DNA of 64,000 nucleotides from contig NZ_LWBS01000428.1 in assembly GCF_001652265.1 (NCBI RefSeq), positions 1 to 64,000 of the forward strand, read 5' to 3'. Shown one piece after another: positions 45,479 through 53,405 of the stretch. Made by a program: the position numbers and the translations under genes. The notes below the pieces were generated by a model, which searched no databases, was not told where the DNA came from, and was given only the letters and a program-made list of their open reading frames with translations. The first letter of the stretch is position 1, and each line of letters begins with the position of its first letter. The stretch is from Rhizobium leguminosarum (GTDB lineage Bacteria; Pseudomonadota; Alphaproteobacteria; Rhizobiales; Rhizobiaceae).

Positions 45479-46141
45479 TTACTGCGCCTTGGCTGCCTTC
45501 TGGGCGTCTTCCAGCTTCTTGCGGGCTTCTTCGGCCTTTTTCTGCATGCCTTCCTGCAGGCTGCGCTGGCTTTCAACGAGCTTGGATTCGGAAACCGGTT
45601 CGCCGTCATAAGCACCGGTGAAGCCTTCAAGCGAAATCTTGATCGGGTTCGGAGCGCGGCGGAAATTGATCGAGGTGAAGATCACGTCGCTGCCCTTCTT
45701 GAGGCTGGCGATCATCGCGTCGGTCAGCGGGATTTCAGCCGTGCACTTGTCCGGCAGGCAGACGGCGTAGTCGAGCTTCTGGCCTTTGCCGCCGTCGATC
45801 TGCATGAGGACACCGGGAGGGACGAGGCGTGCTGTGGGTACCGAGACCTGCAGGAGCTTGCGGTTGATCTTGCCGGAAACCGAGATCAGGCCGACGGCCG
45901 TGACGAGCTGGCCGCCATTGGCGAGGATCAGGTTCTGGACAACACAGATGTCGTTGTCTTCCTGCTTGCTGCAGGTTTTGTACCAGCCGAGCTTCGGCGC
46001 TCCTGCGGCCTGTGCCGGGGCATCGGCCGGAGCCTGTGCCGCCGCATCCTGCGCGAAGGAGGAGACCGGAGCCGAAGCGCCGAACACCACTGCCAGAACG
46101 GACAGCGCTGCCCGCATTTTCTTTTCAGACTTGAACATCAT
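45479..46141 (-). CDS. Invasion-associated locus B (IalB) family protein
   Basis: A protein of 220 residues. The signal peptide (MRAALSVLAVVFGASAPVSS, then FAQ) is followed by an Ala/Pro-rich linker, then the IalB domain: WYKTCSKQEDNDICVVQNLI, LLQVSVPTARLVPPGVLMQI and YAVCLPDKCTAEIPL with paired Cys. A Lys/Ala/Glu-rich C-terminal helix follows (QEGMQKKAEEARKKLEDAQK). It is periplasmic; in Bartonella the family helps erythrocyte invasion, but in rhizobia the role is unknown. AGGAG lies 11 bases before the ATG at 46141; an ATG at 46138 is equally possible. Confidence 0.9.
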   Translation of the reverse strand: MMFKSEKKMRAALSVLAVVFGASAPVSSFAQDAAAQAPADAPAQAAGAPKLGWYKTCSKQEDNDICVVQNLILANGGQLVTAVGLISVSGKINRKLLQVSVPTARLVPPGVLMQIDGGKGQKLDYAVCLPDKCTAEIPLTDAMIASLKKGSDVIFTSINFRRAPNPIKISLEGFTGAYDGEPVSESKLVESQRSLQEGMQKKAEEARKKLEDAQKAAKAQ

Positions 46142-46295
46142 AACGAATTCCGTCTCCTGATATCCGTTCGGGGCAGCGGTTTGCCGCCCCAACCATCGGG
46201 TCGTTCGGCACTCCACCTCTTAAAAAAATAAGGCAAATGCATGACCCCGAAACTTCGGGTTCACCTGTTACATCGCAGCGTCCAAGATATCCAGC

Positions 46296-46342
46296 ATTTC
46301 TTTGGCAATTTGAGGTGCATTTCGTCGCGATGCCAAAGAAAT
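46296..46342. promoter_or_regulatory. 12-bp perfect stem upstream of the peptide-binding-protein gene
   Basis: ATTTCTTTGGCA (46296-46307) pairs fully with TGCCAAAGAAAT (46331-46342) across a 23-base loop. It ends 83 bases before the ATG at 46426. It may be a leader structure or small RNA; there is no T-run right after it. Confidence 0.45.
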
Positions 46343-46425
46343 CGCCGTTCTGTGTTGGAATCGATCGACCCCATGATAATCTTTGCGGTGAATCATGCCC
46401 GTTTTCACGGATCAAGGATTGCCGA

Positions 46426-48228
46426 ATGCTCCGGATCGTCGTCCCCCTCGTCCTCTCGCTGCTGTGCGGCACCGTCGCCGCCGAGCCGCTGCATGGCATC
46501 GCGATGCACGGCGAACCAGCTTTGCCGGCCGACTACAAACACTTCCCTTACGTCAATCCCGACGTGAAAAAGGGCGGCAAGATCACCTATGGCGTCGTCG
46601 GCACTTTCGACAGCCTCAATCCGTTCATCCTGAAGAGCATGCGCACGACGGCGCGCGGCATGTGGGATCCGGATTATGGCAATCTCGTCTACGAATCGCT
46701 GATGCAGCGCTCCAGGGACGAGCCCTTCACGCTCTACGGCCTGCTTGCCGAGACGGTCGAATGGGATGACGACCGGAGCTTCATTCAGTTCAACCTCAAT
46801 CCGAAGGCGAAATGGGCCGATGGCCAGCCGGTGACGCCTGAGGATGTGATGTTCACCTTCGAGCTGATGCGCGACAAGGGCCGCGTGCCCTTCGCCAACC
46901 GCCTCAACGTCGTCGCCAAGATGGAGAAGGTCGGTGAGCACAGCGTGCGCTTCACCTTCAACGACAAGGCCGACCGGGAGACGCCGCTGATCTTTGGCCT
47001 GTTCCCGGTGCTGCCGAAACATGCGATCGATCCGGCAACCTTCGACCGTTCATCGCTGACGCCGCCGGTAGGCTCCGGTCCCTACATGGTGAAGACGGTG
47101 AAGCCCGGCGAGAGCATCACCTATGAGCGCGACCCCAACTACTGGGGAAAGGACATTCCCGCCAAGGTCGGCACCGACAATTACGACCAGATCACCGTCC
47201 AGTATTTCCTGCAGGATACGACGCTGTTCGAGGCCTTCAAGAAGGGTGATGTCGACATCTATCCGGACGGCAATCCCGGTCATTGGGCCAATGCCTATAA
47301 TTTCCCCGCCGTTACCTCGGGGGCTGTGGTCAAGGACGTGTTCACGCCGAAACTGCCGAGCGGCATGCTCGGCTTCGTGTTCAACACGCGCCGGCCGATC
47401 TTTGCCAATCTCAAGGTGCGCGAAGGCCTGTCGATGGTGTTCGACTTCGAATGGGCGAACAAGAACCTCTATTCCGGCGCCTACAAGCGCACGCAGAGCT
47501 TCTGGCAGAATTCCGAGCTGTCGAGTTTTGGCGTCCCCGCCAATGCGGCCGAGCTTGCCCTGCTCGGGCCGATCAAGGAGAAAATTGCGCCGGAGATTCT
47601 CGACGGCACCTACAAGCTGCCGGTCACCGACGGTTCCGGCCGCGACCGCAATGTGCTGAAACAGGGCGTCGCGCTGCTGACACAGGGCGGTTATACGATC
47701 CAGGGCGGCAAGATGCTCGATGCCTCCGGCCGCCAGCTCGCCTTCGAGATCATGACGCAGAATGCCGACCAGGAGAAGCTCGCCGTCGCCTACCAGCGTT
47801 CGCTACAGACGATCGGCATCGCCGCTTCGATTCGCACGGTCGATGATTCGCAGTATCAGAGCCGGACGAACAGTTTCGACTACGACATGATCATGAAGTC
47901 CTACACGTCGTCGCTATCGCCTGGAAACGAACAGCTCGGCCGCTGGTCTTCAGCCGCGAAGACCCGCGAGGGCAGTGACAGCTTCGCGGGCGCCGCCGAC
48001 CCCGATCTCGATACGTTGATCGATCACCTGCTCCGGGCGCGCTCGGCAGAGGATTTCATCGCGGCGGTGCGCTCCTACGACCGGCTGCTGCTGTCCAGCC
48101 ATTACGTGCTGCCGCTCTATCATATGGATCAGCAATGGGTGGCGCGCAGCAAACGCATCGGCCATCCCGACATAGTGCCACTCTATGGCTACCAGCTGCC
48201 GCTCTGGTGGGATACGAGCGCCCAATAA
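46426..48228 (+). CDS. ABC peptide-binding protein, family 5 (YejA-like)
   Basis: A periplasmic binding protein of 600 residues. Signal peptide MLRIVVPLVLSLLCGTVAAE; mature start GIAMHGEPALPADYKHFPYV with GGKITYGVVGTFDSLNPFIL, the YejA pattern. Family 5 core segments are WADGQPVTPEDVMFTFELM, GSGPYMVKTVKPGESITYER and LSSHYVLPLYHMDQQW. The frame extends upstream to 46237, but that part carries no signal peptide, so 46426 is the start. The usual yejB, yejE and yejF genes do not follow; it is an orphan here and must use permeases encoded elsewhere. Confidence 0.9.
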   Translation: MLRIVVPLVLSLLCGTVAAEPLHGIAMHGEPALPADYKHFPYVNPDVKKGGKITYGVVGTFDSLNPFILKSMRTTARGMWDPDYGNLVYESLMQRSRDEPFTLYGLLAETVEWDDDRSFIQFNLNPKAKWADGQPVTPEDVMFTFELMRDKGRVPFANRLNVVAKMEKVGEHSVRFTFNDKADRETPLIFGLFPVLPKHAIDPATFDRSSLTPPVGSGPYMVKTVKPGESITYERDPNYWGKDIPAKVGTDNYDQITVQYFLQDTTLFEAFKKGDVDIYPDGNPGHWANAYNFPAVTSGAVVKDVFTPKLPSGMLGFVFNTRRPIFANLKVREGLSMVFDFEWANKNLYSGAYKRTQSFWQNSELSSFGVPANAAELALLGPIKEKIAPEILDGTYKLPVTDGSGRDRNVLKQGVALLTQGGYTIQGGKMLDASGRQLAFEIMTQNADQEKLAVAYQRSLQTIGIAASIRTVDDSQYQSRTNSFDYDMIMKSYTSSLSPGNEQLGRWSSAAKTREGSDSFAGAADPDLDTLIDHLLRARSAEDFIAAVRSYDRLLLSSHYVLPLYHMDQQWVARSKRIGHPDIVPLYGYQLPLWWDTSAQ

Positions 48229-48293
48229 GAAGCGGCCGAACCGCCCGGCTTACATGTCTCCCCTGGAGGCGCACAGAAATAAGGAACATCATC

Positions 48294-48965
48294 ATGGAGC
48301 GTATCACCATCGACGTCGTCTCGGATGTCGTCTGCCCTTGGTGCTATCTCGGCAAGGCGCGGCTGGAACTCGCCATCGCCGAGGTGCAGGACCAAATCGG
48401 CGTCGACATCAACTGGCGGCCGTACCGGCTCAATCCCGACTATCCCAAGGAAGGCGTCGACCAGAAGAAGGCGCTGGCGGAGAAGCTCGGCGGCGAGGAG
48501 CGCGTGGCGCAGGCGCACAAGATGCTCAGCGATTATGGCCGCGAGGTCGGCATTGCCTTCGATTTCGAGGCGATCAAGATCGGCCCGAACACGCTCGACG
48601 CGCATCGGCTGATCCACTGGGCGATGATCGAAGGCCGCGAGAAGCAGGACAAGGTCGTTGCTGCGCTGTTCAAGGCGAATTTCGAGGAAGGCCGCAATGT
48701 CGGCGACCATGCTGTGCTGCTCGATATCGCCGAAAAATCAGGCCTCGACCGCTCGGTCATCGCCTCGCTGCTTGCCTCCGATGCCGACCGCGATCTGATC
48801 GTCGCCGAGATCAAGGCGGCCCAGGAGATGGGCGTCGACGGCGTGCCCTTCTTCATCTTCGATCAGCAATATGCCGTCAGCGGGGCGCAGACGCCCGACG
48901 TGCTGGCAAACGCGCTGCGCGATATCGCCAAGGCGAAGGCCGAGGCGCGATCAGGGCTCAACTGA
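48294..48965 (+). CDS. DsbA-family (FrnE-like) oxidoreductase
   Basis: A protein of 223 residues with the thioredoxin-fold active site VVCPWCYLGK and the FrnE/2-hydroxychromene-isomerase pattern: WRPYRLNPDYPKEGVDQKKA, NTLDAHRLIHWA, GVDGVPFFIFDQQYAVSGAQ. There is no signal peptide, so it is cytosolic. AAGGA lies 10 bases before the ATG. It follows the peptide-binding-protein gene by 65 bases and converges on the OsmC gene, ending 13 bases from it. A role in thiol redox balance is likely (inference). Confidence 0.9.
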   Translation: MERITIDVVSDVVCPWCYLGKARLELAIAEVQDQIGVDINWRPYRLNPDYPKEGVDQKKALAEKLGGEERVAQAHKMLSDYGREVGIAFDFEAIKIGPNTLDAHRLIHWAMIEGREKQDKVVAALFKANFEEGRNVGDHAVLLDIAEKSGLDRSVIASLLASDADRDLIVAEIKAAQEMGVDGVPFFIFDQQYAVSGAQTPDVLANALRDIAKAKAEARSGLN

Positions 48966-48978
48966 CGCCGACGCCCGC

Positions 48979-49446
48979 TCAGCCCACAACCGGAACGCAG
49001 CGCACCTCGGTCTTCACCGAATTGGCGATGAAGCACTCGTCGTGAGCGCGATGATGCAGGCTTTCCAACTCGCTGAGCGAGGGCTGCTTTTCGCCGCTGA
49101 AGACGACATGCGGACGGAGCGTCACGACGGTCATGGCAAGGCGGCCCTCGGCATTCTTTTCCATGACGCCCTCGGCGGCATCGGTGTAGCTGTCGATGCA
49201 AAAGCGCTGTTTGGCGGCGATCGACAGGAACCAGAGCATGTGGCAGCTGGAGAGCGAGGCGACGAAAGCCTCTTCCGGATCGACGGCATCCTCGGCGGAA
49301 TAGGGCAGCGGGACGACATGCGCCGACGAGGACGCCCTCACCTCGATGCCGCCGTCGAAGGTCCAGCGGTGGGCGCGGCTGTAGCGGTTGTCGGTGAAGG
49401 TCTCGCCGTTGCGCTGCCAGGCGATCGTTGCGCCGTATTTCGCCAT
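48979..49446 (-). CDS. OsmC-family peroxiredoxin-like protein
   Basis: A protein of 155 residues. The two redox cysteines of OsmC/Ohr proteins are present, in ASLSSCHMLWFL and HDECFIANSVKTEV; the fold pattern EAFVASLSSCHML is typical. It probably reduces organic peroxides. The start MAKYGATIAWQ at 49446 has GGAG upstream; the longer frame to 49494 enters the repeat. It is transcribed alone. Confidence 0.92.
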   Translation of the reverse strand: MAKYGATIAWQRNGETFTDNRYSRAHRWTFDGGIEVRASSSAHVVPLPYSAEDAVDPEEAFVASLSSCHMLWFLSIAAKQRFCIDSYTDAAEGVMEKNAEGRLAMTVVTLRPHVVFSGEKQPSLSELESLHHRAHDECFIANSVKTEVRCVPVVG

Positions 49447-49465
49447 CCTCGTCTCCTTTTTCCAC

Positions 49466-49509
49466 GCAATTCCGGACGCAAAACCGCGGCACACTTTTGC
49501 TGGAATTGC
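49466..49509. repeat. Hairpin repeat with conserved loop, copy 5
   Basis: Outer stem GCAATTCC (49466-49473) with GGAATTGC (49502-49509), inner GCAAAA/TTTTGC and loop CCGCGGCACAC. The outer stem is unrelated in sequence to other copies, yet it still pairs. Confidence 0.8.
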
Positions 49510-49510
49510 T

Positions 49511-52500
49511 CTATTTCGCGAATTCGGCCAGTTGCGTCATGATGACGGCAGCGCCCTGCAGGCGTTTTTCCGGCGTCGGCAGGTCGCGGGTCAGGAACAG
49601 GCTGTGATCGGGGCGGATCTTTGCCATCGTGCCCTGCTTGCCGATATAGCCGACGAGGTTGGCCGGATTGGGGAATTCCTTGTTGCGGAACTGCACGACG
49701 ACGCCCTTCGGGCCGGCATCGAGCTTTTCGACATTGGCGGTGCGGCAGAGCGACTTGATGTAGACGATCTTCAGCAGATGCTGGACTTCGATCGGCATCG
49801 GGCCGAAGCGGTCGATCATCTCGGCGCCGAAGCCGTCGATCTCCTTGAGTTCGGTGATTTCGCCGAGACGGCGGTAGAGCGCCATGCGCAGGTGCAGGTC
49901 GGGCACGTAAGTTTCCGGGATCATCACCGTCGTGCCGACGGAGATCTGCGGCGACCAGCCGGTGTCGTGGATCTCGTCGACACCCTTGACCTCGGCGACA
50001 GCCTCTTCCAGCATCTGCTGATAAAGCTCGAAGCCGACCTCCTTGATGTGGCCGGACTGCTCTTCGCCGAGCAGGTTGCCAGCGCCGCGAATATCGAGGT
50101 CGTGGCTCGCCAGCTGGAAGCCGGCACCGAGCGTATCCAGCGACTGCAGCACCTTGAGGCGGCGTTCGGCGGTTGCCGTCAGCACCTTGTTGACAGGCAG
50201 GGTGAAGAGCGCAAAGGCGCGTACCTTCGAGCGGCCGACGCGGCCACGCAACTGATAGAGCTGGGCAAGGCCGAACATGTCGGCGCGGTGAACGATCAGC
50301 GTGTTGGCTGTGGGCACGTCGAGGCCGGATTCGACGATGGTGGTCGACAACAGCACATCGTAACGGCCTTCATAAAAGGCGTTCATGATGTCTTCGAGTT
50401 CGCCAGCCGGCATCTGGCCATGGGCGACGGCGACCTTCAGCTCCGGCAGATCGGACTGCAGAAAGGCATGCACGTCCTCGAGGTCGGCAAGCCTGGGGCA
50501 GACATAGAAGCTCTGGCCGCCGCGATAATGCTCGCGCATCAGCGTCTCGCGGATGACCAGACTATCGAAGGGCGATATGAAGGTGCGCACCGCCATGCGG
50601 TCGACCGGCGGCGTGGTGATCAGCGACAGTTCGCGCACGCCGGTCATGGCAAGCTGCAGCGTGCGCGGGATCGGCGTTGCCGACAGCGTCAGCACATGCA
50701 CGTCGCTCTTCAGCTCCTTTAGCCGCTCCTTGTGCTTGACACCGAAATGCTGCTCCTCGTCGATGACGAGCAGACCGAGATTGGCGAATTTGATGCCGGC
50801 GCCGAGCAGCGCATGGGTGCCGACGACGATATCGGTCTTGCCTTCCGCCACTTCCTTCTTGGTCAGCGCCAGCTCCTTGGCGCCGACGAGGCGCGAGGCC
50901 TGCTGGATTCGCACCGGCAGACCGCGGAAACGATCGGAAAAGGTCTTGAAATGCTGGCGGGACAGCAGCGTCGTCGGCACGACGATGGCGACCTGGGCAC
51001 CGTTCATCGCCGCGACGAAGGCGGCGCGCAGCGCCACTTCGGTCTTGCCGAAGCCGACGTCGCCGCAGACGAGGCGATCCATCGGCCGGCCGGCGCCGAG
51101 ATCGGAGCGCACCGCCTCGATGGCGTTTTCCTGGTCCTCGGTCTCATCATAGGGAAAGCGGGCGGCGAATTCGTCGTAAAGGCCTTCCGGCGTCGTCAGC
51201 ATCGGCGCATGGCGCGTCAGGCGCTCGGCGGCGATGCGGATCAGCGCATCGGCCATGTCGAGCAGGCGCTTCTTGAGCTTGGCCTTGCGCATCTGCCAGG
51301 CGCCGCCGCCGAGCTTGTCGAGCTGGGCTTCGGTGCCCTCGCCGCCGTAGCGCGAGAGAAGATCGATGTTTTCGACCGGCAGGAAGAGCTTGGCCTCGTC
51401 GGCATATTGCAGTTCGAGGCAGGCATGCGGCGCGCCCGCCGCCTCGATGGTCCTGAGGCCTATAAAGCGGCCGATACCATGTTCGGCGTGGACGACGATC
51501 GAGCCCTCGTCGAGGCCCGCCACCTCCGAGATGAAATCGGCGGCGCGCTTGCGGCGCTTGGAGCGGCGCACCATGCGGTCGCCGAGGATGTCCTGCTCAC
51601 CGATGACGACGAGGTCGCCGGCCTCAAAGCCGGCTTCGAGACTGAACACGGCAGCGGCCGCCTCACCTCTCGCCAGCGAGCCGACATCCTTCAGCGCCTC
51701 GATCGGCTTGACCTTTTCCAGGCCGTGTTCGTTCAGCACCTGCAGCAGGCGTTCCAGCGAGCCTTCGGTCCAGGCGGTGATGAGCACTTTCGCGCCGGCA
51801 GCGCGGCGGTCGGCAATATGCTTGACGACGACGTCGAAGATGTTGATGCGTTCGGCATCGCCGCCGCCTTCGGCGTTCGAACGGGCCCAGCGCTGGCCCT
51901 GGCGGGCGTCGACATTGACGACCCGCCGCGCCTCGCCCTCATGTTCGTTGAAGGGGCTGATGCGGATCGCGCCGAGCGCGTCGAGAGTTTTGACGAAAAG
52001 CTTGCTGTCGAGATAGAGCTGGCCCGGCGTCACCGGCTTGTAAGGCGTGCCCTGCGTCATCCCCTTGGCCGGCTGGCCGGAGTTCAGGCGGGCGTCGTAA
52101 TAGTCCAAAACGAGCTTGGAGCGCTCTTCGGCTGCTTCACGCACCGTATGGTCGATGACGATCCGGAAGCCGCTGAGATAATCAAAGACGGTATCGAGCT
52201 TCTCGTAGAAAAGCGGCAGCCAGTGCTCCATGCCGGGGTAACGGCGGCCTTCGGAGACGGCGAGATAAAGCGCGTCGTCGCGCGTGGTCGCGCCGAAAGC
52301 AGAGAGGTAATTCTTGCGGAAACGGCTGATCGTATCGGACGTCAGCGTCACTTCGCTCATCGGATTGAGATCGAGGGAGCGCACCTGCCCGATCGTGCGC
52401 TGGCTGGCCGGATCGAAGCTGCGGATGCTCTCCAGCGTATCACCGAAGAAATCAAGGCGGACCGGCTCTTCGGAACCCGGCACGAAGACGTCGAGAATAC

Positions 52501-53011
52501 CGCCGCGCACGGCAAATTCGCCGACTTCGCGAACGGTGGCGACCCGCTCGAAGCCATTGCGTTCCAGACGACCGGCGAGATCGTCCATGCGCAGCTGGTT
52601 GCCGGGACGGGCCGAAAAAGTCAGGCTTTCGATGACATCCTGCGGCGCCACCTTCTGCAGCATGGCATTGGCGGTGACGAGCACGATTGCCGCATGCGGC
52701 TTCTTGCGATGGGCGATGAGGCCGCCGAGTGCAGCCAGCCGGCGGGCCGAGGTGTCGGCGCTCGGCGAGACGCGGTCATATGGTAGACAGTCCCAGGCCG
52801 GCAAGGTGAGAACCGGAATGTCGGGGGCGACGAAGCCCAGCATCTGTTCGAGATCGGCCATGCGATGTCCGTCGGACATGACATAGGCGACCGGCTCTCC
52901 CGTTCGGGCGAGCTCGGCGAGCAGCAGCGTTTCAAGACCTGCCGGCACATTGCCGATCGTCAGCGGCTCGGCAATGGCCGCAAGCTTCTTCGCATCGAAA
53001 CCAGGGATCAT
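49511..53011 (-). CDS. mfd: Transcription-repair coupling factor
   Basis: A 1166-residue protein that releases stalled RNA polymerase and recruits UvrA. An N-terminal UvrB-like part, then the polymerase-binding domain (EVAGLDEGSIVVHAEHGIGR), then a RecG-like helicase with Walker A CGDVGFGKTEVALRA, the DEEQHFGVKHKE box and LSATPIPRTLQLAM; the C-terminal TRCF domain has RMALYRRLGEI. The start overlaps the sdhE stop by 4 bases, so the two are coupled. Confidence 0.98.
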   Translation of the reverse strand: MIPGFDAKKLAAIAEPLTIGNVPAGLETLLLAELARTGEPVAYVMSDGHRMADLEQMLGFVAPDIPVLTLPAWDCLPYDRVSPSADTSARRLAALGGLIAHRKKPHAAIVLVTANAMLQKVAPQDVIESLTFSARPGNQLRMDDLAGRLERNGFERVATVREVGEFAVRGGILDVFVPGSEEPVRLDFFGDTLESIRSFDPASQRTIGQVRSLDLNPMSEVTLTSDTISRFRKNYLSAFGATTRDDALYLAVSEGRRYPGMEHWLPLFYEKLDTVFDYLSGFRIVIDHTVREAAEERSKLVLDYYDARLNSGQPAKGMTQGTPYKPVTPGQLYLDSKLFVKTLDALGAIRISPFNEHEGEARRVVNVDARQGQRWARSNAEGGGDAERINIFDVVVKHIADRRAAGAKVLITAWTEGSLERLLQVLNEHGLEKVKPIEALKDVGSLARGEAAAAVFSLEAGFEAGDLVVIGEQDILGDRMVRRSKRRKRAADFISEVAGLDEGSIVVHAEHGIGRFIGLRTIEAAGAPHACLELQYADEAKLFLPVENIDLLSRYGGEGTEAQLDKLGGGAWQMRKAKLKKRLLDMADALIRIAAERLTRHAPMLTTPEGLYDEFAARFPYDETEDQENAIEAVRSDLGAGRPMDRLVCGDVGFGKTEVALRAAFVAAMNGAQVAIVVPTTLLSRQHFKTFSDRFRGLPVRIQQASRLVGAKELALTKKEVAEGKTDIVVGTHALLGAGIKFANLGLLVIDEEQHFGVKHKERLKELKSDVHVLTLSATPIPRTLQLAMTGVRELSLITTPPVDRMAVRTFISPFDSLVIRETLMREHYRGGQSFYVCPRLADLEDVHAFLQSDLPELKVAVAHGQMPAGELEDIMNAFYEGRYDVLLSTTIVESGLDVPTANTLIVHRADMFGLAQLYQLRGRVGRSKVRAFALFTLPVNKVLTATAERRLKVLQSLDTLGAGFQLASHDLDIRGAGNLLGEEQSGHIKEVGFELYQQMLEEAVAEVKGVDEIHDTGWSPQISVGTTVMIPETYVPDLHLRMALYRRLGEITELKEIDGFGAEMIDRFGPMPIEVQHLLKIVYIKSLCRTANVEKLDAGPKGVVVQFRNKEFPNPANLVGYIGKQGTMAKIRPDHSLFLTRDLPTPEKRLQGAAVIMTQLAEFAK

Positions 53012-53313
53012 TCCGGCGTCCTGAGGGGCTTGTCAAAATCGGGCTTGTAGGCGGCGATGCGGGCAAACATCGGTGTCCGGAAACGCTCAGGCACGGGCCA
53101 TGTTCCCATGATCCAGCGGACGAGATCATTGTCCTCTTCCGCCATGATCGTCTCGAACTCGTCGAGCTCGGCTTCCGACAGTCTGGCGACCTCGGCTTCG
53201 GCGAATTGGCCGAAGACCAGATCCATCTCGCGGATGCCGCGATGCCAGCAACGGAAAAGGATCCGGCGGCGGCGCGGGTCGAGACCGGCACTGGTGAGCG
53301 TGACACCTGTCAT
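53008..53313 (-). CDS. sdhE: FAD assembly factor SdhE
   Basis: A 101-residue protein of the SdhE/SDH5 family, which helps covalent flavinylation of succinate dehydrogenase. The RGxxE motif is in CWHRGIREMDLVFGQF, followed by EFETIMAEEDNDLVRWIMG. AGGAAGG precedes the ATG at 53313; the longer frame to 53391 is less likely. It is coupled to mfd and divergent from recG by 92 bases. Confidence 0.95.
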   Translation of the reverse strand: MTGVTLTSAGLDPRRRRILFRCWHRGIREMDLVFGQFAEAEVARLSEAELDEFETIMAEEDNDLVRWIMGTWPVPERFRTPMFARIAAYKPDFDKPLRTPE

Positions 53314-53405
53314 GGCATTACCTTCCTGTTGATGCGCCTCTATAGACCCTGGAAAGCGGCTTGTCAGCCTTGCCAAGGCCGCATTGTTCATCGCATTTTG
53401 GCCGC

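Noticed and set aside
50732..52786. A 684-codon frame antisense to mfd
   Set aside because: No recognisable domain; mfd is complete.
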